From Linum tenue (taxonomy: Eukaryota > Streptophyta > Magnoliopsida > Malpighiales > Linaceae), in assembly GCA_946122785.1 (NCBI GenBank), contig CAMGYJ010000004.1:13166150-13230149 (forward strand): a stretch of DNA of 64,000 nt. Direction: 5' to 3'. Both the position numbers and the translations under genes were made by a program. Under the pieces are notes generated by a model, which saw only the letters and a list, made by a program, of their open reading frames with translations, had not been told where the DNA came from and searched no databases. Below are positions 10,829 to 22,309 of this stretch, in pieces (the stretch's first letter is position 1; each line of letters opens with the position of its first letter).

Positions 10829-11728
10829 TTAAAATATCTGAATTCCTATTTAACGCTCTAATTTTTTAAAATGTTCGCCCTAAATTAACTAAACAGACAA
10901 TTCTACCCCTAATTCTAAAACGGTCACCCTAATTCTCCACCTATCCCGTCGCCGGCGAAATTCTCTCTGCTGCAACTCCGCCCCGTCGCCGTCGAAGTCG
11001 CTGTTGAGGAAAAAGAGCTATTCGGTTGCGGTGAATTTCGAATGTGTAGTAGAATACGATTGAATTGCGGTCGGCGGCGGTGGCGGAGGTGGAAGGGAAA
11101 CTCAATCGAGTGGCAACATTGAGCCTCTGGCCCCACGGCATTACGTCGGCCGGGAAATTGAAGCTCTGCCAATTTCACTCTATCCCTAGCATCCACCAGC
11201 ACCAGATCACTTGTCTTCAGAATCACCAGCCTCTGAACAACAGGGTAAAAAATGGAGAAACCCCATAAATAAGAAACACATGTTGGGGAGGAAGGATGAA
11301 TGAAAACTTAAGGGCTAGAGTTACCTCCACACCTTGTGCAGAAGTGCCAGAGCGCCATCTTAGCCGGCCATTGGAGCCCTTCAACTACAAAATCTCCATC
11401 TTTAGTGAGCTCATCTACGCATTCGTCGGTGGTGAAGAATGGGGAGCAATAGCCGGAGTTCCAGACCTTGACATCACCAAGTAAAATCTCCAGAGATAAA
11501 GAGTATCGCCCTTCAAGAGTTCCAGACCTTTGCGACCGCGGCGGTACAACAACACTCGACGACGACGAAGACTCCCAGCCGCACTCATAGACGGCGGCGA
11601 CGAGCGTTAATCCTAGGACGAAAATTTGTTAGGGATTGGCAATTTTTGGGGCAAAAGGGTCAAATTGCCAAGTTAGGGCGATAAATTTTAAAAAACCTAG
11701 GGCGTTAATTAGTATCTCCCTAAAATAT
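10829..11728. mobile_element. nested MULE-like element B carrying gene fragments
   Basis: The element spans 10838-11719 (882 bp) and is inserted in the right arm of element A. Its flanks are TTAAAATAT (10829-10837) and CTAAAATAT (11720-11728), a 9 bp duplication with one mismatch; the uninterrupted target survives in the left arm of A. The inverted ends share AACGC.CTA...TTTTTTAAAA and CGCCCTAA words (about 10850-10890 versus 11665-11712). The interior (about 10920-11620) is GC-rich and gene-like on the reverse strand, with a possible exon (about 11540-11330, including SLEILLGDVKVWNSGYCSPF) and a second piece (about 11244-11050, including LVILKTSDLVLVDARDRVKL) separated by a GT...AG interval. 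The donor gene was not identified. Confidence 0.65.
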
Positions 11729-11981
11729 TGAGGGGTTAATGATGTGGCATGTTTTTTTTTTTTTTTTTGTTAAAATAGGATGACTAAGCACCTCTGTTAG
11801 CCACGTCAGCAGTTAACTGACGGTACTAACGGAGTTTGACGGAGGTTAACGGAGAGTGACTAAAGTTGGACTGTTCAACTAATTTAAGTGACTACGAATG
11901 GAATTAATCAATTCGAGTGACCAAACATGAAATTTTGTAGCAATTCGAGTGACCAAACTTGCAATTAAGCCATTTTTTTTT

Positions 11982-12591
11982 TAAACTTTTTGCATTTTTT
12001 GGCTGCGGGAAAGTTTAAAATGGATTGATGACTAACGGGAAGGTTCTAGCTTATGAAAGAAAATTGGAATGGGGAAACTCTCTTGTCTGTCACCTTCTCA
12101 TTGCTCTCGACAGAGCGATTGCGTTCAATATTATCTCTGACCATCTTCACTGATTCCCAAATAACGTGAGGTGCTAAAGCACATAAAAGGACGGACATGG
12201 TTTCTCTACCTCTGGCGCCATCATCTTCTCGTTCCTTCCCTTGGACTATTAGGTTACGATCAACCCAACCCTCCTCTGCTTTCTAGTTTATTCCCTTTTT
12301 TCATCGACATTTCAAAGGATTAGGAGTTGGTTATTTTGTCCCAGGTGATTCTCTGCCCCTTCTCGACAAACCCTTACGCTGTTCAATTTCCATTAAATTC
12401 CCCCTTGGCTTCAATCGTTCGTATTAAAAAGCTTCTGTCTTTGATAGATTGCAGCGAGAGAGGATCGCATCCCATTGATTCTGTTCTCTTCTTTGTCTTT
12501 AATCTTGTAGGGGTTTAAATATTTGAGGCCCCTGCTAGCTGAAAAAGAAAACAGCAAAAGGGCTAATCTTTGGGGACATTCGGTATTCAGA
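11982..12591. other. upstream region of the MLF-like gene
   Basis: Non-coding DNA. The stretch from about 12200 is pyrimidine-rich and reads like a 5' leader. TTGTAG before 12511 could be the end of a 5' UTR intron, but this cannot be proved without transcripts. Confidence 0.35.
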
Positions 12592-14247
12592 ATGCAGAGG
12601 AAAAGGGATGATATAGACGAGCTCTTTCGCATGGCGGATCCTATTGCTACCGATTTCATGGTTGCTGGCAGGATGCCTATGCCTAGCCTATTTGGTGGGA
12701 AGGATCCATTTGATGATCCTTTCTTCACTCGCCCTTTAGGGGGAATGTTTGAGCATGGTCCGTTGTTCCAATCTCGCAGTTCTACCGCCACTGCTCATGC
12801 TGCACGGGCAAGTGGTTCAAAAGGTCTTGTGATCGAGGAGCTGGCTTCTGATGATGAGATGGAAGAAGATGTTCAAGAGAAACGGGCAGGGGTTGTCCAT
12901 GGAAAGGTGGATCATTCTAGGAAACAACAACCTTCGGTTCAGCACCCTGACGACGACGATGAAACTAATGGTAAATGACCCCTTGGTTCATATACATTTC
13001 CTGATTTTGTTTGTGGGGGCGTGGTGTTGATGATGGCTAGTTTTGTTTGTCTAACAGAGGGAAATGTTCTAGCTGTGAATAGAGGGATCGAGCATACCAG
13101 GACACAAGGCAATGGGGCGAGGTCTCGTGGCTTTAGTTACAGCAAAGTTACATATGGTGGTGTGAATGGAGCTTACTACTCATCGACAAGATCCAGGCGT
13201 GTTGGTGGTGATGGAGTAAGTGTTCCTTTGATTCAGAGAATTCAGTTCGTTCTATGATTCAGTTTTCTACATTTGTTCAAGGTTTTGGACTATGTTCTTC
13301 CAGGTGATGATTGAGGAGAGCAGAGAGGCGGATAAGACTACAGGTCAAGCGACGCATAGAGTCTCAAGAGGAATTAATGATAAGGTGATTGTTGTTGATA
13401 TCATAGATGAGCTTTCCAAGTATCTTGCGTTGTAATATAGTAAACTTATGAGCATACTTGGGTGTTAAAGCATGTGTTTCATGTGGAAGCTTAATGTGGC
13501 CTTTATTTTTTGTTTTCTTATTTCCCTTTTATATGATCTAGGGACATTCTGTCACACGGAAGCTTAATCCAGATGGTAAGGTTGATACGCTACAAACATT
13601 GCACAATCTCGATGAAGGTATTCGTACTTCCCCCCTTAGTTGTGACGTTAACATTGGCAATGAATTTTACAGCTTGAGGAAATACTAAATCTTGCGGTAA
13701 TATTACAGAGGGTCTTGCAGGGTTTGAAGATGCGTGGAGGAAGGGTAATTTCAGTGGTCACCTGCCTGGGTTTATCAATCCGTCCGGGATGACTGAAAGT
13801 TCTGGTAAGATAATAGCTTATCGCTACGTCCCATAAGATTTACATACATCAAAAGGTCGAATGAGCTGGCTGCTGGTAGAGAAATTATGAAACATTTGTA
13901 GGCAGAGTTCGGTATGGAATCAATAGAGGCCTAGTGGGTTTTAGGTTGCAGTAGAATTTATGATTGGATGGTGAAATGCAAGCTTGGAACGGATTAAGAA
14001 GCCTCCTGTGTTCTTTATTGTTATTCGAGTAATTTTAAGGTTTCTTTATTTTCTTATGACATTTTGTTCAAATGAATCTGAGCATTCTGAAGCAGGTTCT
14101 CGTGAACCGAGGGAGCTGGTGAACTGGGGAGATATGGCTAATCCAGCTGCGATATTTGGAGCTGGAGGAAGAGGTCAGAACAGATCTGGGAGCAATACTT
14201 CCAGTAATGCGAGAGCCAAAAAGATTGTTAGGATCAACATAGAGTAG
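12592..14247 (+). CDS. myeloid leukemia factor (MLF)-like protein
   Basis: Six coding exons are inferred: 12592-12970, 13058-13215, 13304-13384, 13542-13617, 13709-13804 and 14096-14247, giving 313 aa. The N-terminus (MQRKRDDIDELFRMADP, then DPFDDPFFTRPLGG) and the central block (HRVSRGINDKGHSVTRKLNP, then LAGFEDAWRKGN) match the Mlf1-interacting / MLF family. The middle carries an acidic patch (ASDDEMEEDVQEK, DDDDETN). The C-terminus has a basic cluster (NARAKKIVRINIE) that could be a nuclear signal. In animals MLF proteins act as nucleocytoplasmic adaptors and chaperone-like factors; the plant role is poorly defined, so no specific pathway is assigned. The start is the first ATG that begins the conserved block. 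All frames join without frameshift. The reverse-strand frame 12411-12791 is a shadow. Confidence 0.85.
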
Positions 14248-14572
14248 TTAATTGAAACTGTGTTTTGGCTTTTCTAGCTGCTGTCTAGCAGCATTTCTTT
14301 TTTCCAGTGCTGTATCTTATTGTAAACGTCACTGAACCATTTTGAACGACGGGTCAAATGTTGTATAAGGTTCACAAATACAATAGACATCCCACTTATT
14401 ATTGTTCTACGAAACTGTGATGTTCAGGAAAAGATAAATACAAACTACAATACTGTTTTCATTTCAGTGCAGTTTCTCTAGCGGATACTTGGTGAGTTCT
14501 CCGGTCAGCCTCCCACCGCTCTACACAACAGTGATTTTCAGCCAGGGAAAGAAACCAGCAGCAGGTCTCTTT
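14248..14572. other. convergent 3' ends of the MLF-like and SBP genes
   Basis: A 325 bp interval between two stop codons on opposite strands. It must hold the 3' UTRs and terminators of both genes. No other feature is seen. Confidence 0.5.
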
Positions 14573-17008
14573 TCAGATCCATATATCTGAAGTGCAGTCA
14601 CCACCAGGGTATCTCATCTCATGGGCAAGGGATGGGCCTCCAGGTTCGTCTCCAAAGTCCACAAAGAAGCTTGGGTTTATCGCCAGCCCACCTTTTTCTG
14701 TGTCAACATCAATCTGCAGCATGTGGGACCCTTTCTCCACCATTTCTGGGTAGAACTGCTTATCCCAGGTGCTGAACAGTGAGTTGGTCACATACAGCCT
14801 CTTGCCGTCTAGGCTTAGCTGAATCATCTGAGGTCCCCCTCTCAACCTCTTCCCCTGTCAAAGTAAAGAGCCCCAAACATTTTTTCTTTCAACTTACTAT
14901 CGTTATCAATGGGGATATGGTAGAAGATGAAGAAACCAAAAGGTTGATTTTTATGTACCTGAACCTCTGGAACATCAGCTTGCCAGGTGCCACCATCCTC
15001 TGTCTCAACAACTATGGGACTACCTTTCTGTAGGAGTCCCCCTACCCAGAGCTGTCCTGTCAAGACAGGATTCTTGACGTCCTCAATGTTGTATTGTCGG
15101 ATGTCACCATGAAGCCAGTTGACGAAGTACAGAAATCGATCGTCAAGTGACATGAGGAAATCGGTTATGAGACCAGGCATCTCAGGCAGAATCCAGTTCT
15201 TCACCTTGAGTGGTTTCACCGATATTGCCAACTGCAAATTAATGCACACCAGGAATTATGAGTTGCGTAATCAGGTTAAGGTTAGAAATGCAGAATGAAC
15301 AATTTGTACTGCTTTCATCTGACAATCCTCCATACCTCATGACTCCAGGAATCGTCTGCATTCTTGAAAAATCTCACCATGTTGCTAGTTAAGGCGCACC
15401 CAACGAACCCTGTGTCTTTGGAAGGATCGTGCAGGAACCTTATCTGGTGTATAGATAAAGAAGTTCTAAATGTCAGGCACTTTGTTTAGAAGTTAAAAAA
15501 ACACCCTTGGCAAAGCAAGCACTAAAGAAGTGCACTATATATGTCACAGATGCAACCATGAATAGCTCATGGTTAGTGCCTACATACCTCCAAGGGTAGG
15601 AGGCCAGTGCTTCCCAGATCCAGCTGCTGCTTCAGCTCACCAGTCGACCAGTCATAGACATAGAGATGCCTTCCATAGAGACCTTCCGACACATGCTGCA
15701 GGTTAAAACCTTTAGTAAATGCAGCAGGAGCTCCCCATGATGTACTGATCATTGTGTTGTGACGCGGCTGGTACCAGAAATCATAGCCAAACAAAGGAGA
15801 ATTGCCTGGTTTTTCCCACCTAGTGAAGCATGAATGAAGTTTACATCATTACTTGTAACAGAAGCTAGCTCATGCTATCAATCACCATCTTGCAGAAATA
15901 AGTTGAACACCAAAGATGAATTCATATTACCTTCCTTTCACATTGAAGTCGGGATCAAGGAGGAGAAACCCAAGCCCCTCAGCATTGCCATCCTTGTCGC
16001 CAAGGCACGAGACCATTATATCACCAGAGCCAAGGCAATGGGCAGTGTGCGGATATGTCAATCCTGTCTTGGCCAAAATGTCTGCCGGCTCTACAGCCTT
16101 ATGCAGAGATGGCGCTTTAGGATCCTTCAGGGTATCTACTGCATATATGCGTCCAGAACTGGAAGGAAACACACTGTTATCAGAACAATCTCAAAGGTAT
16201 AACCTTTTTTAATCATCACCATCCATCCCAATGAACTAGATGTCTTTGTTTCAACAACATAAACCCACAAATCTCAGATTGAGAATGGAGAGAAGTGAAT
16301 TAATCATACACAAGTTACTTACACCAATGAAGGGAGGACAAGGAAGCGGCGGCTCGTAGATGGGTCGCCATGGCAAGAGCTGCAAGCATTCCACCCAGAA
16401 TGATGCAGTTCATCTCCTAAATGCGGCATGGATAGCCTGTGGATGACTTGTGAATAAGTAGGGGAATTCGGATCCAGATCCACAGTTGCTAGAAAATCAG
16501 GCTTCTGAATTCCAGTTCCTGCATAAGATTCAACAACAAGGAGACATAAAATCAGCAGAAACAAACCAGAAACGAAGGAACTCTAATTTGATTGCTCATC
16601 AGTTTACACAAAAACAAGAACAGCCCACACAGCTGCTCTCCTATCCTAACTAGCCAGAAATGAAATCTAATTTTTCCAGCACGATTCTTAGAACCCAGAA
16701 AGCACAAACGGAACCCATTTACACGTCAATCAAAACCATACAACACGGATCTAATAAAATGAAGAACAATGGACTGAAACCAATCCTGCAACAACGTTTT
16801 CTTCAAATTAACAAAACAGGGGACTTATTGACCAAACAAAACAGAAGAAACGGAAGAAGGGAGGTTTACCAGTATAGACGCAAGTAACATAAATGAGAGT
16901 CTCCCTAGGACCAGCCATGGCTTCAAGCGGGGTGGCATACCCAGGTCCCTTCTTGCTGCAGCAAGCGCCGCCATGGCTGTGACCCAAGTTCAGCACCTCC
17001 GTTCCCAT
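14573..17008 (-). CDS. selenium-binding protein / methanethiol oxidase (SBP1/SBP56 family)
   Basis: Seven coding exons are inferred on the reverse strand: 17008-16870, 16518-16323, 16158-15931, 15819-15588, 15443-15336, 15231-14959 and 14854-14573, giving 485 aa, the usual family length. The family folds as a beta-propeller metal protein; human SELENBP1 oxidises methanethiol, and plant SBP1 binds selenium and cadmium and is induced in sulfur and metal stress. Diagnostic sequence: [16 protein letters not shown] near the N-terminus, the [14 protein letters not shown] block with the CxxC pair thought to bind selenium or metal, the [20 protein letters not shown] block, and [20 protein letters not shown] near the end. 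The product ends in GDCTSDIWI. No signal peptide is seen, so it is probably cytosolic. All splice joins keep frame. It is convergent with the MLF-like gene; no shared regulation is implied. Confidence 0.95.
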
Positions 17009-18128
17009 CTTGGTCGGCCTCTGTTTCGTTCGGGTGAAGAAGAAGATGGTTGCTGCCGATAGGATGATCTGATCCCAGTACAGCCTAAGCAGCAGAGCTT
17101 TCTCGGGAAAAGAGACTAGCACGTTTGGAGAGGAGAGAAAAATAATGCGCAGATAATATAATGCCGTGAACTATCGTTTTCTGTCGATTTATAGAGGGAT
17201 AGCCGGAAAGCAGAGTAGACGACAACCAGAGAGTAACAGATCGGGAGCGTGTTCTTCCTATCTTTCCTATGAGGGATTTGGATGCGAATGTGGTCAAATT
17301 CATCTCAGCCGTTTATGACTAGGATGGATTTGTCTAGGAATCGCGGTTAAATTCAGTTTTTTTTATACAGATGGTATCTTCACTAGATAAAATCATAATT
17401 ATTGTTTTTCTATGTTTGTGGTTAATTCATGGATATATATTTAACAAATTAGGAACCTGTTAAAAAGTTGGCAACAGTAATTAAGTAATATACATTTCTA
17501 GATTTTTATGAACAAATTTAAAATTTAGAAATGAATATAAATAAATCCCTCAAACTATTTATATCATATATGTTATATTTGTATAATACGTGAAGCATTC
17601 AACAAACAGGGGGAAATGACATTATGATAATTCGAAAGTAAGAGTTTCAAATACAATTAGTAGTACAAAGGATGATATATGTGATGTTTACTAAATATTC
17701 TATCCTACTTTGAAAAAAATAAAGTGCATAAATCACTCTTCTATTAATTTCAAACCGGCTATATTTGATCGGTTTTAAATCGAATTTTTATTTTGTTGAA
17801 CAGAAAATTGAATTATTTATACTACTAGACAAAATACATTATAATTTTAATATGTTTGAAAAAATTTATTTAATATCCACATCTTATTACCCTTGTAAAA
17901 TATTCTTTTGACTCTCCATGACATGCATCTTACGACTTACGAGGATTGTAAGCCATTACCTCAAACTTCATTGCTTGTTTTTTACTTTTAGAAAGATCAA
18001 TACATTCTATTGCTTTTGACCTAATATGTGGCCAACATGGACATTAATTTGCAAGCTCCTCCGAAGAAAGGGGGAAGGGATGGGCTTCGAAGTAAAGGGG
18101 GAACCACTAAGGTGGTTGTTCCCCGAAA
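17009..18128. other. SBP upstream region and AT-rich intergenic DNA
   Basis: 17009-17300 is the likely 5' UTR and promoter of the SBP gene. From 17340 to about 18050 the DNA is AT-rich with no recognisable gene. Confidence 0.4.
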
Positions 18129-18921
18129 ATGACACTGCTCATTTGGAATACAAGGGGCTTCAATGACCCCCTTGAAGCACAATGTAGTGCTTCATTACCT
18201 TCGGGTACACATGGTTTCTATCTTTACTTTACTTGAAACAAGAGTGCAAAATAAAAAGAAAATTGAGGAAATAAGGGGGAAATTTGCTGGTTTCCAGTTT
18301 GTGGATAATTGCTCTAAACATAAGCTCGGAAGGATTTGGATTGTGTGGAATGATGATGTTAGGCTACGAGTTCTAGCTGAGGAGGAAAATTTTATGCATA
18401 TGGTGGTTTCACTGAAGCAGGGTATATAGTTTTTCTTCACAGTGGTGTATGGCTCAAATGAGGAAAAAGATCGTGTTGTCACGTACAAGCAAATGAGTCA
18501 TTGGAGGGTTCAAGGGGCTCCTTGGGTTGTAGGGGGTGATTTCAATGATATTCTAGACCCTGCAGAGGCCTCAAATGATGTCTCTATCTCAGGAAGTATG
18601 ATTGCCTTTAGAGAATGGGTGGAACAGATGGAGTTAGTTGACCATAAAGCCTTAGGGCCTCTGTTTACTTGGTCTAATCAACAGCAAGGTAATCCCATTG
18701 CTCGCAAGCTGGATATGTTTATGGTTAATGTGGACTGGTTAGAGAAGTTTTCTGAATGCGTTGTTGAATTGCTCGCACCTGATTTCTTAGATCATTGTGG
18801 GATTCTGATTATTCCTTGTGTTCCCGAAAAGTCTTATCCGAAACCGTTCTGCTTATTGATATGTGGTATTCGCATGAATCTTTCTCTTCATTGCTGGAAA
18901 CTTGTTGGGGGCAAGTGGTGA
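18129..18921 (+). pseudogene. LINE endonuclease domain, broken
   Basis: An apurinic-type endonuclease of the exonuclease-endonuclease-phosphatase fold. The first strand (TLLIWNTRGFND) and the GGDFND catalytic block are readable, but they lie in different frames with a stop near 18429. The usual SDH near the end is replaced by LDH (DFLDHCGI). It is not expected to be functional. Confidence 0.8.
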
Positions 18922-19280
18922 GAGGGACAGGACTGTTTGGAGTTAAACATAAGTTATATCTTCTGAAGTCAGAACTTAGGAAACTGAATAAATCGGAGTT
19001 CTCAAATATATCTGCTAGAGTCAAGGATAAAAGGAATGTGCTTATAACTAAGCAGATCCAAGCTCTTCAGGATCCATCTGAAGGGGTTTTTGAGGAAGTT
19101 CGCATTCTCTCTAGTGCTTATTTATAGCTGCAAAAAGCAGAAGATGCTTTCTTCCAACAGAAGTCTTGTATTACTTGGCTTGCCCTAGGAGACTCGAACT
19201 CAGGGTTTTTCCACAAGTCTGCTTGCATACGTAATACTAGAAAGAAGATAAGGAAAATAATCTCTCATAATGAGGAAGAG

Positions 19281-20994
19281 TTGACGGATACTAAGGATAT
19301 TGCCGATGAAGCGATCTTTTCCTATAAGGATCTATTTGGAACTATAAATAAAGACGTGGTTGTGGATTGTGAGCTCATTGAAGGATGCTTGAGTGAGAAG
19401 CTGAGAGACTCTCATCGATTTATGCTGTGTGGGTTGGTTTCTGGGGAAGAGATAAGGCAGGCTTTATTTGACATGAATCCAGCAAAGTCTCCAGGGCCAG
19501 ATGGGTGGACATCGATTTTTTACCAGAAATGTTGAGGAGTTGTTGGCCCTGATATAATTAGAGGTGTCCAGGCTTTTTTCCAAGAAGGGCATCTGCCAAG
19601 AGGTATGAATTTTGCTTCATTGACCCTTGTCCCGAAAATACCAAATGCAGATAGGCTTAATGCTTTTAGACCTATTGCTTGCATAAATTTTATATACAAG
19701 ATAATATCTAAAGTGTTAGCAAATAGACTAAAGGAAGTTCTTCCTTCTGTCATTAGTCGAAACCAATCGGCCTTTATTCAGGGGCGTAGTATCTTAGAGA
19801 ATATCCTAATGGCTCAGGAAATTGTCCAGAATTAATAGGAGACAATTATCTTCTAGGGCTTCCATCAAGGTGGATCTTAAGAAAGCATTTGATTATGTTC
19901 ATTGGGGATATCTTCTTAGTGTATGAAGTTGATGGGATTCCCAGAGTCTTTTATTAAGTGGATTTCTCTATGTCTAAGCTCAGCTTACTTTAGTATCACT
20001 GTCAATGGTAGTCTATTTGGTTTCTTTGGAGCTGTTAAAGGGGTCAGGCAGGGAGATCCTCTCTCCCCCTACCTCTTTACGATTGCAATGGAGCCCTTGA
20101 CAGGATTGTTAAACAGAGCAACTGCTAATGGGGACATGCCTTATCACCCTCAGTGTAGGCAACTTGGTCTCACTCATCTAAGCTTTGCTGATGATCTCTT
20201 GATTTTCTCAGAGGGTTCAGGCCTTGCTTTGAGTGGGATCAGGAAAGTTTTCGACAATTTCTAAAAGCTCTCTGGTCTACAGTGCAATCCTGATAAGTGT
20301 GAGGTATTTTTTGGGAGATTTGCTCATCAATTTAAGTCCATTGCTTTGCAAGTTTCTAGATTTAGAGAAGGTCAGCTTCCAGTTCGTTATTTGGGGCTGC
20401 CATTGATCTCTGGTAAACTGTCTAGTGTTGAATGTGCTATTTTGGTGGACAAATTAACAAGTAGGATCAGGGGCTGGCAAGTCCAAAAGATTTCTTATGC
20501 TAGTAAACTACAGTTGGTTGAGTCTGTTCTTTATGCCCTGATTCACTACTGGATGGCAATTTTCATCCTCCCTAAAAAAGTTCTTAAATCCATTCAAAGA
20601 ATCTGCTCCAATTTTTTGTGGCATGGGGATGGAGTTGGTAGGGCCAAGGTCTCCTGGGATTCAATTGCGTTGCCAAAGAGGGAAGGGGGCTTGGTTTAAA
20701 ATATTTGAGTTCATGGAATGTTGTGTGTATTGCTAGACTGATCTGGCTTCTTTTGGTTCAAGGGGGAGTTTTTGGGTGGCCTGGTGTACCCGATATAGGC
20801 TACGTGATAACTGTATTTGGGATGTCAGGCTCATATCTTCTGGATCATGGATCTGGAAGCAACTTGTCAAGATCCGTCCTTGGCTCCAATACAGAATGAC
20901 TCTTGAGATAGATGGGAATATGACTTGGATGGGAAGGAAGATGAACAGGTTCTCTGTTTCGTTGATCTGGGATGCTATCCGTCTTAAATAACCT
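19281..20994 (+). pseudogene. LINE reverse transcriptase domain, broken
   Basis: All core reverse-transcriptase blocks are recognisable, including FADD, but they are spread over several frames: 19281-19535, 19605-19835, about 19850-20264, 20346-20699 and a remnant to about 20994. Stops and indels separate them. The remnant encodes no single polypeptide. Confidence 0.85.
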
Positions 20995-20997
20995 GAG

Positions 20998-21498
20998 GTG
21001 TCTTGGTGGAGAGTTATATGGGGCAAATTTATGTTACCACGCAATCGTTTCATCACATGGTTGATCATTCTTGATAGGATTGCTACTCGGGATAAACTTA
21101 GGAGTTGGGGTTTGATAAATGATGATACTTGTACCCTGTGTAATGCTGATGTTGAATCTCGGCAGCACCTATTCTGTGAATGTTCTTATACTGTTGATTT
21201 TGCTGCTGCTCTTCTGAAGAAGACAATTTCTCTTCCTTTGAATTGGAGTGATATGTTGGATATTATGACTGAGAAAGCTTTGCAGGGAGATGGATCTGAC
21301 CTGGTAGAGTGCTCGCTTTGGTGCTGGTGTCTTTGCTTCAGTTGGAAAGAAAGGTGTTGTCGTTGCTTTGGCGAGAGTCCACTTTCCTCAGTTGCTCCCG
21401 CTGAAGCAATTCAACAGGAGTTGGGGTTGTATTGGTGTGGGAATGCTGCATTCCATGAAGAGGTTATGAAGATTCCTGATTGTTGTCATTTGCTCTAG
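20998..21498 (+). pseudogene. LINE C-terminal zinc-binding region
   Basis: This frame starts SWWRVIWGKFMLPRNRFITW and contains TCTLCNADVESRQHLFCECS, the Cys/His cluster found downstream of plant LINE reverse transcriptases (zf-RVT). It ends at a stop at 21496. The tail after about 21330 does not resemble the family and may be a frameshifted remnant. Confidence 0.75.
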
Positions 21499-21499
21499 G

Positions 21500-21880
21500 C
21501 ATATGTGTTTCTTTTTTCGTTATGTGTTGATCATGCTGAGTCTGATTTAAGAAGGATTTGGGCATTTGTGCCTCTGTATTTTTCGAGAATCTTTGTTATT
21601 GGCAAAGGGTGTGCTGAATGGTAACTGCTAATAACCAGGGAAAAAATGTGATGACAAGCCTTATTAAGTCCATGTTCTTTTAATTTGGACAGGATGGACA
21701 TGTTGCATGGCAGTTAGACACTGGAATTGCTGAGTTTCATTTCAAATGAAATTATATGTAGTTTGACATGGCAACTGTTGACAACAGATAATGGCAACTC
21801 TTCATTTTTGTTTAAAGAAATGGAACAACGTTTTGGTAATTGGATAATGGCAATGCTTCATTTGTGTCGAACGAAACAAA
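21500..21880. other. LINE 3' region and probable copia LTR start
   Basis: No coding sequence. The part from about 21760 (TGTTGACAACAGATAATGG) continues, after removal of the inserted LTR element at 21886-24800, into LTR-like sequence with a TATA box near 24882. It may therefore be the start of the 5' LTR of the copia relic. Confidence 0.35.
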
Positions 21881-21885
21881 GCAAC

Positions 21886-22269
21886 TGTTAGGAATATATA
21901 TTAATAGAATAATAATTAGTAGTGTTAGGATTAGTAGAGTTAGGCGGCTAGGTATAGCCGAATGGGTTAGGGTTAATTGTTAGGGTTTTGGGTTTATTTC
22001 CTATAAATATGTACTTTGAGTTTACGTCATAATCAGTCAAGAATAATATTACAGAAAGTATCTCTCAAACCCTAGTCTATAATCCTTCTCAAATCTCGTC
22101 CATCTCTTCCCTAAAGGCCGTCGGCCATTCTTCTATCTCAACCCCAATTCTGTTCTTCAATCCCTAATCCCCAATTCTCCTATCTAAATCCCTAATCTCA
22201 ACCCCTAAATCCAAATCTCACGAGTGCCGAAGATCAGTCTCTAGAATCCTTAACAAGAGGGTTCTTTTA
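21886..22269 (+). repeat. 5' LTR of the LARD-like element
   Basis: 384 bp, beginning TGTTAGG and ending TTCTTTTA. It contains a TATA box (TATAAATA at 22002-22009) that likely drives the element. The final dinucleotide is TA here but CA in the 3' copy. Confidence 0.92.
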
Positions 22270-22270
22270 G

Positions 22271-22282
22271 TGGTATCAGAGC
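22271..22282 (+). promoter_or_regulatory. primer-binding site (tRNA-iMet type)
   Basis: TGGTATCAGAGC lies one base after the 5' LTR. It is complementary to the 3' end of plant initiator methionine tRNA and primes minus-strand synthesis. Confidence 0.9.
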
Positions 22283-22309
22283 CCGGTTACAGGCACTCGT
22301 ACCGAAGCC

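Larger units (their letters stand above)
9379..11981. mobile_element. Pack-MULE-like element A with captured gene fragments
   Basis: The element spans 9388-11972 and is bounded by 9 bp poly-T duplications (9379-9387 and 11973-11981). Its ends read TGGCTTAATTGCAAGTTTGG and the reverse complement. The inverted arms are long: the left arm runs to about 9728; the right arm is 10698-10837 plus 11720-11972, split by a nested element. The right terminus carries an extra ~45 bp partial duplication of the end. No transposase is present. Between the arms on the reverse strand lie an alpha-xylosidase N-terminal piece and a malectin-like receptor piece, so this is a gene-transducing (Pack-MULE) element. 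The 9 bp duplication and long inverted ends fit Mutator-like elements; because the duplication lies in a T run, its length is slightly ambiguous. Confidence 0.82.
18050..21500 (+). mobile_element. decayed L1-type LINE (non-LTR retrotransposon)
   Basis: The order is that of plant L1 ORF2. The endonuclease begins near 18129 (TLLIWNTRGFNDPL) and includes WVVGGDFNDILDPAE. The reverse transcriptase includes AFRPIACINFIYKIISKVLA, NQSAFIQGRSILENI, KVDLKKAFDYVHW, VKGVRQGDPLSPYLFTIAME and the catalytic FADDLLIF. A reverse-transcriptase zinc-binding end follows (TCTLCNADVESRQHLFCEC). The frame is broken many times by frameshifts and stops (for example near 18429, 19126, 19535, 19833, 20263 and 20990). 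ORF1 is absent, consistent with 5' truncation. No clear poly(A) tail or target-site duplication was found. Confidence 0.9.
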
